Positions 25,546 through 39,003 of a DNA stretch of 64,000 nucleotides are shown here, piece after piece. The notes beneath the pieces were generated by a model that was given only the letters and a program-made list of their open reading frames with translations, did no database searches and had not been told where the DNA came from. Made by a program: the position numbers and the translations under genes. Positions within the stretch are counted from its first letter, which is position 1; each line of letters starts with the position of its first letter. Origin of the DNA: Fratercula arctica (lineage: Eukaryota > Chordata > Aves > Charadriiformes > Alcidae); contig CANTUZ010000001.1 in assembly GCA_947846985.1 (NCBI GenBank), positions 39,642,727-39,706,726 of the forward strand. Direction: 5' to 3'.

Positions 25546-28500
25546 GACTAATGATGAACTACTTATGACCATGTCTGCTAACATGGCTTTGTACAAGAAA
25601 CAATGTAACAAATTGGACAAACCAAAAATGGTTTACTTGAATTCCAGATTAAAAAAGAGAGTAAATACTGGAAAAAAAAGAAAAATTCCAGACAACATAT
25701 TTTTTTTTAATGCGTAATCTGATGACTGTAAATATTGCTAGATTTCATTTCCACAGCCTGTGGTGGTCAGGCCATTCTAAGGTCCAGAGTACACAGTAGC
25801 CTTACATACTCGGCTTCAGTTAAGTCATAGAAGAGATGTACAGTATGAAATTAATGTTATACCAACAGCATATCATTCATGCATAAACTATACTTGCTAC
25901 AGAAAAATCCTGCTTGAAGTCAGGCACTGAACAGCACTGAAAATTGTTACTATTTAAATACAAATCTACAGTCATATTTGCCTTCCTCCACATCCCTTAA
26001 GCTGTGTCCCTTAAGTGCTGGTATGACAGAAAGCATTATTTAATATGCTCTTAAGTGTGTAAACTCATTTGGCAAAGACCCAAGACTCTAGTAAAGTAGA
26101 TCATCACTATCCATTTCCTTGATGCCAATCATAAATACTAAGGAATAGTATGGTATGACAATGAGTAGTTGACTATTTGCAGTGTGTGTCAGTGCAATCC
26201 TGTTCACCCATTGTAAAGACCAACTCAATGGCTACTTATTTGCCAGCGATATATTGGCCAAACAGTCACCCAAATCAAACCAAACCAAACCAAAACTAGT
26301 GAATATGAGCTGTATTCAATCTCATAAGGTCTTCATGTGGATGGATATAAATCTGTGTCATATTTTAAGCAAACTCATGACCGAAGAAATTTTTTTGTGC
26401 CTGTGCTTTTGTATTTCCCAGTCTAATGTAATAATAACAACATTTCATCAGTCAATGTGTAGTCTTGTAGTACAATAAATACAGTCTTCCTTGCAGTTTG
26501 TTGTAAAAAGTCAAACAATAAACACAAATTTTTAAGTGGTTATGGCTTAACCACAGGCCTTGTTTGTTACTGCTAAGACTTGAATTTACTGGAACTTTTT
26601 TTCAGTTTGCTGAGAATTTCTTTTCTTAAATGTGTGATCTAATATTTATCCATACCGCAGGCAGTAAATCCTAGACTTATTAAGCCCAGGAAACAATCAT
26701 GAGTAATCAAAAAACTGTAACATAATATAGAACTTTGCCTAAGAAAAACTGATCAAGGATCCTTCAACAATTGGACGAACTAAAAAGAAAATCTGAAAAA
26801 TGGAGCAACATTAACATGGCACAGCCTGTATATTACAAAATTAATTACATTATTAATTCCTTCTTTTCTTTTTTTTGTTTTGATTTTAATAGAGGGTTAT
26901 GGATTTCTGATGTATAACTTTCATTTTAACTGAACTAGCTTTGCTTTAATTGGATTAACAATAAATTACTGCATCTGAATGTTGTGTTGTCTTTTTGGCC
27001 ATAACAAAATTTTGAACACAACAAGTGGGAAAGAAGTATAACTTGATTCTAAGGTAGTATTTCAGAATTTTTTTTTTTTTTTTCTCTGATTATGTGTGTC
27101 TTATTCAATAGAATGGAGTAACGTAAGTGAAATTAGCCGGTTGCGACAGGATTGTAGTGCTTTTTTTTTATTAACATTCTCAAATACTTTAAATATGAAA
27201 TATAATTAAGCTGAAATAATCAGGTAGAAACAGTCCCACATCTTCTGGTGGGACTCTTCCAAGTAAATCTAAGGGAGGAAGCAGTGATAACTTGATTCGG
27301 TACTGCCTCATTTAAATTCCTGGACTCTTCTGTGAAGCCTGTGAAATGGTTTAATGCAGACAGAAAACACAGATGCCCTGAAAAGACTCAAATCATGATA
27401 GAAAGAACAAACTATGTGAAAACAAGGGTGGAACTCAATCTTCTCAGCATTCTACATTATTAAGGGATTCTTCTCAAAAATCTGTTTGCAATCCAGGATT
27501 TCAGGAAGTCACAAATAAGCAACGGGGCAGATGCTGTAGCTTAGTTAACCGTCAGATTTTCTTCTTCTCTTTTTGTTTATCAGTTTGCACCCTCATAGTT
27601 TGTATAATCATAATTAAACCTCTTTCCTCAGAAAATACCCAGGAAACAAGAACTCCAAATTGTTTGACAAGTTTAAAAAGAAAAAAAAAAAAAAAACAAA
27701 AACCACACCAAAAAACAAACCCAAACTTCTTTTGAGGTTATTCCACCTCTTACTCAAATGGGTTTTGATATTTGTGATGGTTTTAATTTACTGAAATGTG
27801 TGAATTCAGAATGATTTATCCTAATAGTCTGGTCAAAAAAAAACCCCTGTCTGTTGTTTCTGAAGCCACTGACTGTAAAAAGGGGAAGAAATATAGTAAT
27901 TGATATAAATGTCTGACCAAAGCAAGTGTTACCTGATATGAAAACGTTCTTATTGATGATATGCTTATCCTTTCTAATTCCCAGCAGGTATTTGAAAAAT
28001 GCAAGTGGCATAGAAATACAACAGTGATATTAATTTTGTATAGAGCGGCACAGCACGAATCTTACTCCCCATGTAGGTTCTAGGTATTCTTATAATCCAT
28101 CAACCAGTACAGCAAGTGAATTCTCCTAAGTTTATTTTCATATTAAAACCTGTTTTCACCCATACAATTTAAATTACATTGTTAGTGAGGTGTCTTCTGT
28201 GTTTTTTTCCCAATTTTATATCTGTTATTTTTTTTTGTATTTCTATGGGAATATCTCTATATCTCAAAATGGAAAAATTTAAACATTAAAGGCATAATTT
28301 TGCAATATAAATGCTCACTTCTTTAAATTTACTTTTTTCGTTATTTCTTTCAATTATAAAATATTTAATGATCAAATTTTTCCATAAGATTTGTATGAAT
28401 TCTCAAAAAATGCAGTTTACAGTAAAAGAATTCACAGTCCCATTTTGAGAAAATAAATATGCATGAGAAAGAAATCACACTTTTCGTAAAATGCATGTTT

Positions 28501-28999
28501 CTATCAATGTAGCTTAAAGAGAATAGATACATGTAATCTGTGATGTTGTCATTAAAATGTCCACTAACCTTTAAGACACCAGAAATCTCATTATCTACCT
28601 AAAAAATTAATTTTACAGAAAATTTTAAAAAAAGTAAAAAGTAAAAGTATTTTAGCATATCTCCTGAATGAGGAAGTATCTGTTGTCACATCTAAGATCA
28701 TATAAATTTCATAAGCTAAATGTTCGTATATTAAAGTCAAATGAGAGTCAACTCTTTCAGAGCACACCTGTCAAAAGGTAACACTATTGATTTTATTATG
28801 TATAACAGAAATAATGATTAATTTCCTTCACAACTACACTTGGGACATGAGTATCTGTTCCCATTTCACTTACTATATAATTAATTAAAAAAACTGATAG
28901 GAAAATAGGGTATCAGGGCTTTAAGTCACGAGTTCCAGGCTGAAGATAAAGGTCTCCCATCTCCGGCTAGGTGATTCAGATTTTTTAGCAGTTGTAGAC
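25546..28999. other. Unassigned non-coding stretch
   Basis: AT-rich DNA with simple A- or T-rich runs (T18 near 27068-27085, an A/C-rich patch at 27676-27726). No gene or mobile element recognised. Confidence 0.5.
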
Positions 29000-30420
29000 A
29001 GAACGACAGAGTAGTGGAAGTTGGAAAGGATCCCACGAGATCATCTAGTCCAACAACCCTGTTCATGACGAGTCAACTAAAACAAGTTACCAAGGACCAC
29101 ATCCAGTAAGGTTTTCAGTTTCTCCAAAGATGGAGACTACACAACTCCTTTGGGCAACTTGTTCCAGCATTCAACCATCCTCACAGTGAAAGAGTGTTTT
29201 CTCCAGTTCAGTTAGAACATTCCGTGTTTCAGCTTCTGCTCATTGTCTTTTGTCCTATCACAGGGAAACACTGAGAAGAACCTGGATCCCTGTTCTTCAC
29301 AGCTTCCCATTTGATATTTATAAACACTGATAAGATGCCCCATGAGCTTTCTTTTCTCCAGGCTGAGAAATTCCCAGTTCTCTCAGTATGACAGCTACTC
29401 TTCCCAGTTTTGTGTCATCTCCAAATTTTCAAAAGGTGCACTTGGTCCCATCATCCAGATTATAGTGAAGACATTAAACAGTATTGCCCCCAGTACTGAC
29501 TCCTGGGGTACACCAATAGTGACTGGCTTCCAACTGGATTTCAGGCTGCTGGTGAAAAGACTGAGCCTGACAGCTCAGTGAGATTTGTCTACCTTACTGT
29601 CCATTTATCTAGTTGATACTTCATTGGTTTGCCTATGAGATGCTATGGGAGACAGCGTGAAAAGCCTTGCTAAAGCCAAGATAAACAACATTCACTGTTG
29701 TTCCCATACCGCATCGCAGAAAAGGTATCAGGTTGTTTAAGCTCTATTTACTCTTCATAAATCCATGCTGACTACTCCCAATCACTTTCTTGTCCTTCAT
29801 GTATTTGGAAAGGGTTTCCAAGATTATTAACTCCATTATTGTCCCAGGAACTGAGGTGAGGTTGACCAGTCTTATAGTTCTCTGAATTCTTCTTCTCACC
29901 ATTCTTGAGAACAAGAGAGACATATGCCTATTTCCTATCTTCAGGAACTTCCCTGAATTACCATGGCATTTCCAAAGATAGAGAATGTACTTTCAATGAC
30001 ATTGGCCAGCCCCCTCAGCATTTGTGCATTCCATCGTTTGTCATGGTCCTGTTCATGTCCAGTTTGTACAAGTTCCCTAAACTGATCCTCTTCCACCAAG
30101 GTGTTTCCCAGTGATTTCAGAGGTGTGGAATTCCTGAACACTGATTGTATCACTAAGGACTAAGATGAAAAAAGTGCTGAGGACCTTCCACGTCCTTTGT
30201 TACTAGGTTTTCTGTCCCATTCTTCTGCTGGCCTACATACTCCTTAGCCTTTCTTTTACTTCTGATATATCTGTAGAGGCCCCTATTGTTGTCCTTCATG
30301 ACCCTTGCCAAATTCAACTCCAGATGAGATTCAGTTTTCCTTTGGAAGATAATATTTCTCTTCTACTTGTCAATAGACTTTATTTTCTCTCCAGCATTTT
30401 TTCGTACACATTTCTAATAC
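29000..30420 (-). mobile_element. Old CR1 LINE, minus strand, with internal deletion
   Basis: The 3' end is near 29000 (GATCATCTAGTCCAAC, antisense of the usual CR1 tail block; the octamers are eroded). The antisense of the LFSLEKRRL region follows at 29345-29390. At about 29400 the sequence jumps to the antisense of the RT region (TTTGTGTCATCTCCAAATTTTC, the F-A-D-D-T-K-type block). It then continues upstream through the RT palm, the fingers (TTGTCCTTCATGTATTTGG) and the linker after the endonuclease; the translation near 30290-30200 shows KDNNRGLYRYIRSKRKAKE. About 350 bp of the RT C-terminal half is missing between the two parts. The frame is broken many times. Confidence 0.82.
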
Positions 30421-33139
30421 ATTCATTTTGATTTTTAATTAAGGATAGCATAGTTTGAAAAGTTCATATTTCATTCACACTCAATCACTGAATACCAGGG
30501 GATTTTTCCAATAACTTTCTCATCTAGCCTTTCTCTGCTATTAAATAAAAGTTGGGACAAAGATGGAAGGGTATTTCAGTGCTGATGGTACAGAGCTTCT
30601 TACATTCATTAACCTTAAAGACTGTTTTTATAGAAGAATTGCAAAAAGATAGTTGTAGCAATCCAAACCAGAACTAGGACATGAGTTAAGAATTAAGCAG
30701 CATGGAATGTAAGGACTCCAGTGCTTGAACTTGCTCTCTGATACAGATACAGATGCACCCAGGATTTTGGACACTTTGTTCAAAATAAGAAAGTTTCAGA
30801 ATAGGGAAGTTTGTGCTCAGGAAAGTAGAACAAGACAGAAAGATTTAATTTTCAAGGACATTAAACAAGGAGATGTATGTTTAGGCCATTTATTTATTTC
30901 TTAGCTAGAAGATTTGAGCTCTCTTTATTTACAGACTTACCCTATCCTACCTTATTACTTTTGTGTACCAATCAAACATAGCTTTAGGGATTAAGAGCTA
31001 CTGATGTCTTTTTTGGTGTAAAATAAACAGAGGAAAATAAATTTGTTGACAGATTTACAACAGCTCTATTTTAAGGTATACCTAAATTATGAGCCTTTTC
31101 ACATATTTATGCTTACTTATTTGTATAATGAGAATTACTTTCATGTTTCTAATAAATATTAGGAAGTTTACTGGCCAAAAAAAGTACAAATACAAAATAA
31201 GGAGTGTATTTTATTTCAGATTTTTGTGCTTAATCCAAACGCTAGTTGTAAGAACCTACTTATGCTGACTGATGTAAAGGATGAGGGGTTACAGGAACGT
31301 GATCGCTCCTTCAAGGTACTGGTATAGGCATGAAGTGATCACTCTTTAAGATTCTGGTGTAGAGGTGAAATGGGTTTGACACTGGAAACATATGAGGAAA
31401 TTGAAAAAATTAGAGCTCTTGAGAGATCAAGCTGTTGCACAACATGTAAAAAGCATGTGAAAAAAAAAAATCAATGAATTAAGCTAACCACAGGAATAAC
31501 AAGATGTATGATATAATAAAATACAGGAATCAAGAAGGGTATAGTCACAGAAATAAAAAATTCACTTACAGTTACTACTGTTTAAGAATTCTTTATCTTC
31601 TTAACCATTTTTCATCAATAGTCCTGGTAAAGGTGGTACCAGAAGGACAATTTAGAGAATAAATTAGTGACTTATTTTTAGCTATTTCAGCAGTAGCTCA
31701 GTGGAAGTCACTCTGTGTGAACAGAAGAAATGCCCTGTGTGTACAATTTTATTGTTACTTCTCAGATAAAGCTGTATAATTATGTAGTTGTGTTCACACA
31801 TGTAGAATTTCCAATACAACATCAATACAAAGGCAAATAAATTACTATAAAGTAATGCTGTTGAGACTTATATATATAGAATTTTCACAGGTGTATAACA
31901 ATGTTCTTACACAAAGAACTATTTCATGAGGCAAAGAAAAAAATAAGCATGGGGTCCTTAAAAATGGCTTAGAAATATTCTCTCAAGTTAAATATGAGTC
32001 ATCTGTCATCAAAACATTATGTTACTTCTAGAATAGCAATGATAATTTGCCCTGCTATTGTATGACTAAAGAAAAGTTCAGTTTTGGGGGCTGTCAATAG
32101 TGCTTTTTCAAATTTGACTGAAAAGTAACTTCAAAAAAAGGAGACATTTTTAAAACACTTCAATATGAAATAACCTGATATTTTTTGCTAACTTTTTTAA
32201 GAAATTCTGATTACTTCCTTTTACATAGTTTGCATAAATAAATACATAATGCATAAAACATAAAACTAATTAAATCATAATTTCACACTCAAAGAAATAG
32301 ATCATAATTTTATGTCACGATATGGAAAAGTGCTTCAATATTTTACAGTTTCTATTTAGAAGTGTCTGGATTACTGTCTAGGGGTTAGATTTTGCTGTGT
32401 AACTGTCTGAAGATGGTGGAAGATGGCAAAGTATCTCTTTTCTTCTGCCAAAGGAAGGATTGACTACGTTTATAACTAAATATAGCTATGCTAAATATAA
32501 GTATAAAGAAGAATGGAATAGGCAGTGCTGTGGCTCTCCACACCTTTGTAAAGAGAAGTTAAGGAAGTTTTCAGTAACTTCTACATCTGCTTTAAGGAGT
32601 AGATGCACTGTCTTTTATTTTGAGCTTACCTTGTTCTCATACTATATTTTCTGCCTTAATTCAGCCTGAATGAACAAAAATCTTATTATTATTTCTTTCA
32701 AATACCAAGATTTTTCCAGTAATGCCTTTTTCTATATGCATCAATGCTAGCAGTATCTTAAACTATGTCTAGCCTCACTTTAATTAAGGCTTACAGTTTT
32801 GGGTTAAAAAAACCCCCAACTTCTCAGTTGTTTTCTATTTGGTTTTGATTTCAATAACTTCATTCTCAACTAGCACCCAAAGTCCTTCTCTTTGTTTTTT
32901 TTTCAAAGCCAGCCCTTTTCTCTCTCTCTTCCCTCAAGTATCACCTAAGAATGCAAGAGCTGGTCTGTGAGTCAGACCACAGGAATGCTCTCCCTCCCAT
33001 CTTGTTCCTAGCCAGCTTCTCCCTCCATTCCACCAGCCTGCAGCATTCTGCTCCCCCCAACCAAAAAAAAAAAAAAAAAAAAAGCCTTCTGCTTTTAGAA
33101 ATCTACTATGCAATCTTATACATGTAGAAGTGGGAGTGA
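30421..33139. other. Unassigned non-coding stretch
   Basis: AT-rich DNA except for the 36-bp tandem duplication at 31299-31369 and a CT-rich patch followed by A21 (33063-33083). No gene recognised. Confidence 0.5.
31299..31369. repeat. 36-bp imperfect tandem duplication
   Basis: Unit one (31299-31334) and unit two (31335-31369) both begin GTGATC and end with GTGAA or ATGAA; they share CTGGT(A/G)TAG in the middle. They differ by several transitions and one indel, so the duplication is not recent. Confidence 0.85.
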
Positions 33140-34060
33140 ATCTAAGGGAAGAAAGTGTTTGACCCTTATGCCTCTGCTAGTCTCTCTCCCATGGTAAGCA
33201 GTACAAGAGAAGATTCCATTGCCGTGACCTGGTGGCTCAACACCAATTCCTTACCTGGTAGAAACGCTGAGAGTAGAAGCCATCCTGAAAAAAACCCAGA
33301 TCCCAGACAAGGGTTTTTCTTCCCTTTTGTTCTAAGAGCACAGTCCTCAGTGTGTACAACCAGATAATTGGATCCTCAACCAGCAGGGTTATCCCAGTGT
33401 TGTCCCCTCGATATGCAGTTTTCTTTTTTTCCCTTTTTCCTCCAATCCATGTGTCATAGCATCTGTTGCCTTCTGGTTGCCACCTCACCTTTCCAAGACT
33501 TTTTTACAGGCACTGGAGAGAGTAGAGGGATGGTTGTGGTAGCAACCCCAAGATCCCAGGGAAAACAGGGGATACAGGGGAAAGCTGGAAATTAACAACT
33601 TAACTAATGATGTCTCCTTGATACACCCATGTTTTTTGGACTGAGTCACAATTGATAATGGCATTCTGCACATCATTACCCACCCACTAGACTTGTCCAT
33701 TTGTTGATGTTAGTTCAACAGCCTCTGCCCACTCTTCACAAAGCCTGATAGCCTTTGGATACTTGAAAGGCCTGGTTATCTGAAGAAGAAAGTCCTGGAT
33801 TACACTGGGTATCAACATGATTCCAGCATGTGGAAGGGGGATAAGGGTCCTTATTTATCACCAGGTCCACACCTTTCACATCCATCTACATGTCCCAACA
33901 GACATTTATCTCCAGTGCCAGGACAAGCACTCTGCAGGAATGTGCTGGGGCACACTTTCTTCTGCCAGTGAGAGAGCTTTCATTTGGGTGATAGGGTGGT
34001 ACTTTGGCAGGGGGGAGTGGGAAATTCCACTTTCTTCTTGAGTCGTGGTACATATTTTGG
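33140..34060 (-). other. Possible decayed coding remnant, unidentified
   Basis: This segment is less AT-rich than its surroundings. On the minus strand it carries two adjacent fairly open blocks: about 75 codons at 33600-33840 with a single internal TAG, including PFKYPKAIRLCEEWAEAVEL, and 83 codons at 33237-33488 including DTWIGGKREKKKTAYRGDN. The translated sequence is not strongly biased and could be an old retroviral or other mobile-element internal region. I do not recognise the family, and chance is a serious alternative at this length. No start, splice sites or partner frames could be established. Confidence 0.25.
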
Positions 34061-37000
34061 CTCCTTGTAGACCACTTGCTATTTAGACTGGTCCTTTGAA
34101 TTCCTTAGGCTTTCCCCCTCCCCCCCCCCCAAATTTTCATGTAATTCCTGTTCTTGAAGTACAAACCTTCTCAATTTATTTTGCTTACTTTCTCCTGCTA
34201 CAATTTTAAGGTTAATTTTGCTGTGTTTGCTGTTACATTAGTATTCCATTTATACTTTTTCGACTGAATCCTGGATGTTATTACCCAAGACGACATCAGA
34301 ATAGCATCTTCACTTGTGGGTTCTAAGACTAGTTTTAGACAACATCCATTTGTTTCCTCCAAAACTTTTAACTTTGTGTCTCATGCTGGCAAGGCATTAA
34401 TTCAGTCTATGTGTGGCTAGCTAGAACTCTTACTGTTTCTGCCCATCCTAATCTCACTTAATATTTCCTGAGCATAATCAGCACCCTGTTTAGGGTGTTG
34501 ATAGCCCAATCCTAATATTCCAATTTATTTATGAATGTCACCCACAAAGATTCTGAAGAGCTTCTCTTTCCCTGCAATATTTTTGTGCTGTTCCACTCTG
34601 TATAATCCTTCATATACAGTGCCACTCCCCAACCTGTAATCTCTATTGTATTACTCCTATAAAGTTGACAGCCTGACAATATTGTAACCCATTGATTATC
34701 TTCCTTTTAGCAGGTTTATGAGATACCTGTTTTCTCAGAGTTGTTTACGGATGCCAAACACTGTGGTTACTGATCTTATTTTTTAGGTTTTAACTTCTGT
34801 GCAAAGGACTCATAAGACTTCCCTCTGTTCTGCCACTTAATTTTGTTCATGCTAGTCAACTGGCATTGCAGGCAGTCTAATTTTGCTTGTGTTATTTATT
34901 GCTATTGTGCCATTTATTTCCCTCCTGACCTTTTCAGAATTGCATTGCATATTGTCCTTTTACTATCTTTCAATCCATATCCCTTGCTCCCTAAATTAAG
35001 GATATTGCTATTTTTCTACTGCAACTGCCCCTATTTAGGTTTATAGATATAAGTTGTGAATGTATTTGAAACATTAAAATGTACATGGTACACTTGATTT
35101 ATCACTATCATGGGATTTTTCACAAAAAGCTGTAGTTCAGAAACGTAATATTACAATAAATATTATTGATATATTGAACTATTCTATTTGTTTGCATACT
35201 GTGGTGTGAAACTGCAGTGGGTTATAACACATATCTGTTCATGATACAGTCAGAAACTTTAGCAATAAATGAATAAATATATTATTTTCCTCCTCACTCA
35301 TTATGTACACACACACACACCTTTGTGCATATATTCCCACAGTTAAAATGGCAATAAAACCAATTAGTTGCAACAAAAAAGTCCCCCTTTTTTTGTGCAA
35401 AATTATAGGGTTATTAATATTTGGTCAATTTAACATCAGGACTGCCTGAACCTCCTTTATAATGATAGTTATAATACTATAAGTCTGCGGATGAAAACTA
35501 AATTAAGAGTTAAAACCTCTGCAAAAAATAAGCGTAAGAAGTACATAGTTTTAAGCTGATGTTTCATCTGTTGTTAAAAAAAAGTCAAATCTTATTGCAT
35601 GGAATAACTAACAAATTGCTACTGTTGTCTTCATAGTATTGCAGAGGAAATACTCTTTAGCTGATTAGAAACTTTCATCAGCGAATGAGCATACATAAAA
35701 TAAAGCTAAATTATGATAGGTAAAGACTCTTTGATGTATAGAAATACAAATGTTTTTGGTATAGTGTGTATATAAATAAACACAATGAGAGAAAAATGCA
35801 TTACCTGTTAATAACTTACATGAACTGGTCAAGGGTGTGATAAATGTTATGTTGCAAAGTAATTTTACTTTGAATTTAACTAGGAAATAATGCACTATGC
35901 ATTTATAGCATATCATCGTGGCATTTATTTGCTAAGAATATATTGCTTTTTTCTGAGGAAAGTCAGGACTTGCATTGAACTGTAGTTGGCTGGACACACA
36001 TGCTGCTAACATAGATCCACTGGGGTCTAACTTGTACTGCCAAACCTGTTTCAGACTGAACAAGCATATGAAGTGCTTCAGTCTATCACATAATATAAAT
36101 ATCTGAAGTTAGATATAAACATTAGCTATTTCTATAAAGGAACATGAAACAACCTTCCAAAAGTGCTATTGCCACATAGTTCGCATTTGAGTTTACGATT
36201 TAAAGAATGTAATCTATGTTGAAGGACTGACAATGTATTTAAGCCCGGCTTAAACAAATAGTATTTATATATTCAAAATTCAGAGCAAAGCTTGGAAAGG
36301 ATGACCATTTTGAAATTTTGTTCTCATAATATTAAATTTACTTTTTTGTGTCGGATTTTTTTAGAAGTTTATTTAAAGCTTACTTGAAAACATGATGCAA
36401 ATTATATTATAGTATAATTTTTTAGGGTTTTAAAATATTTTTTTTAGAGAACCTGGGTTTTGATGTGGGGTTTTTTTGGGTTGTTTTTTTGTTGGTTGGT
36501 TGGTTGGGTTGGTTTGGTTTGGTTTTTTGGTTTTTTTTTTTTGTTTGTTTGTTTGTTTTTGTTTGTTTTTGGTTTTGTTGTTGTTTTTTTTTTTTTTTTT
36601 AATAAAAGGTATAGAACTTAATAACTCCCCATAACATCCCCAGATTAAATATAATCAAATCTAGAACTGGAGATCCAGTTTCTCCAGTACGATTTTTTTG
36701 AATGTGCTAGTACTGAGATAGCTGAATAGCTCCGGAGTTATCTGTATGTTGGCAAATGAAGACAGGGTACAATGGTCTGACTTCCATCCTTGAAGTCCCA
36801 CAATTCACATGATGAGTTGGCAACTCTATTCTTCATTTGTCTCTCTGTCACAACAGATAATTAATAACATGCTTTCAAAGTTTCTCCATTACCCAGAAAA
36901 AAAAAAAAAAAAATCAAAACCTTAAAAGCTCTGAAATACAGTGTTTCTTGAATAAAATAAAATGCTCGTAATTTATAAGCAGATCAATCCCCACAATTAA

Positions 37001-38634
37001 ATATTTTTTTTTTTTCTGTGTAATACAAATTCACAAAGAAAAAAAGTAGGTTTTGTGAGGGGGGAAAAAAAAAAGTTCTTTGTGAGGAAAAAAAAAGTTA
37101 TTACACTGGAATCTCTTCTAGCTATTTGTCATGGTTTGGGTTGGACGCTATTTCAATTGACCACAGCCCTTGTAGGGTGGTTTGTGAGATCAGTGTCTTC
37201 ACAATAAGACTCTTTTTTGCTATAAGAACTGTAACAACCTATTGCTGGAGATTGCATGGTATCTGTAAGAGCATTTTTAGTGTTATATTTTTACTAACTC
37301 ATATCGTTATTTAAGACTAAAATAAATGTCTTAAATATTTTTTTTTTGCACCTATTTATACATACTCTGAGTTCTTGCTTACTCACAATGATCTGCATAT
37401 GAAAGCAAAATGTCACTGTACCTTTCTTTTTTTTTTAGTCCCTCAGGGGTAAGCGTAAATGTAAATCCTCTTATCAAATAACAAAATCGGCTCAGGATCC
37501 TGCACTGAAAAGGGAATAGTTACTATAAGTAACTATTTATATTTAGAAACTAACTCCAGAAATGAGAGTGTAAGAGTGTAGTAGGTATTCCAGACAGAGT
37601 CCAGAAAGATTTGAATCAAATTAGTATTAAACAATTTTATTTACTTCCATTGGTGGTGGTGTTGAAGTTGAATTTCCCTGATTTCCTAGAAATGACAGTC
37701 AAGTTATATTCTCAGCAAATTCAGCATGCTTAATGAATTCCTTGGGGAAGCCAGAATATCTGTAGCACAATTAACTTCCCATTCTTATGTAAATGAGGAG
37801 TTTCAAGGTCCCTGATGGAAACCTGCTTTTTGGCTACAGTTGGCAAGTGTATGCTATTAAATGACACATGGAGCCTTGAGCTGAAATTTAGACTTCACTA
37901 ATCTGTGCTGTGACATGTGCAAAGCTGCTTTAGAGGAATGTGAAACACAGTTTTTTAAATGTACCTGATGAAATGAGGATTATTACCCCTGGCTAGACTG
38001 TAGTCAGCAGTCTGATTACCTTTGCCTTTCCTTGGTTTTAACAGAATAAGCACACTGACACTTTCTTACTCTTTTTGTATTCCCTATAATATTTTTTTGG
38101 GTTTACATTTCTGTATTATTATTATGCAGTTGAGACTGTTGATTTAAGATGGAAAGAGTCCAATAGAGTGAGGTAGTATTTTAGATTGTATGTGTGCATT
38201 TGTGTGCATGTAATTAAAGTTAATACTGAAAAGTTAATAATGAAAAGAGAAATAAACTCTAAGTCAGGTAGATAAGGTCCATGCAGCTTGTAAAGGAAAA
38301 TAAAATCACATACATAGATTTAATAGCCTGAGTGAGATAGAGGAGTGAGAAAACAATATCCAAAATGAAAAGAGGATGTTACTGAATAGTTCAAGCTTTA
38401 TTGTTGCAAGTAGAGTCCTTTGAGATCTGCGGATGAAAGGCATTCTATAAATGCAAAGTATTATTGTCTCAGAGGAACAAAGCTATATGTCAGTTCTAAA
38501 ACACTGAAATACAATCAGATTCAAGCTATAACCACAAAGTGGGATCTGGCTGGGGGTTTCATATCTAACATTAAGTGACTTAGCAAAATTCCTAAATCCA
38601 AGTTGGGTCCTAGCTTCCCACATTTCATGGAACT
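34061..38634. other. Unassigned non-coding stretch
   Basis: AT-rich DNA with a C-rich run (34114-34130), an AC run (35306-35321), the T/G-rich tract listed separately and A-rich runs near 36898-36913 and 37064-37096. At 34140-35040 the sequence is more complex but no family is recognised. Confidence 0.5.
36462..36600 (+). repeat. T/G-rich low-complexity tract
   Basis: About 140 bases of T and G only (apart from the edges), built from GTT, GGTT, GGTTT and GTTT words and ending in an 18-base T run. Similar tracts, or their A/C complements, recur at 5254, 42545, 51326, 52409, 56597 and 63341. Confidence 0.92.
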
Positions 38635-38643
38635 TGTTAGGGT

Positions 38644-39003
38644 ATGAGGAAGGAGAGTGCTCCTTCTAGGATACCTGATCAAGGGCCTTTTTCACTGCAA
38701 CAAGGCAGAATAAGAAAAGGAGGAAACCATAAACAAGAACATACAGGGACACAAACCTGATGGGCAATGATAGGGGAGGCAGTGATGAAAACAAAACCTG
38801 ATCAGTCACAGTAATTGATGAGGACATGTGGGAGTGTAAGAATGTTTATTCCAGTGAGGTTATCTGATCAGGGATCTTGTCAATTGAGAAAATAAGGGAA
38901 AAGGGAGAAAGCAGAGACACATATCTGACCAAACACTCACGGAGTCAATGTTAAGACATAAACCTCACCAGTCACACTCATTGATGGGCTATCTGGAAAC
39001 TAC
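38644..39003 (+). repeat. Duplicated U3 block, offset about 165-190 bp
   Basis: Copy 1 (38644-38818) and copy 2 (38819-39003) share the order GAGG..GAGTG, CTGATCA(A)GGG, a purine-rich GAATAAG-type stretch, and CCAGTCACA/ATTGATG near their ends. CTGATCA lies at 38675 and 38864, CAGTCAC at 38803 and 38969. The offsets differ because of a ~23-base indel. Duplicated U3 blocks are known from enhancer regions of gammaretroviral LTRs; function here is inferred only from position. Confidence 0.72.

Noticed and set aside
34140..35040. Possible ancient conserved non-coding repeat
   Set aside because: The text feels more complex than random AT-rich DNA, but I could not tie it to a named family, so it is not called.
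37126..37314. Possible LTR start (TGTCATGGTTTGGGTTGGA)
   Set aside because: The opening resembles some bird LTR termini, but no TATA box, polyadenylation signal or matching CA end was found in a sensible position.
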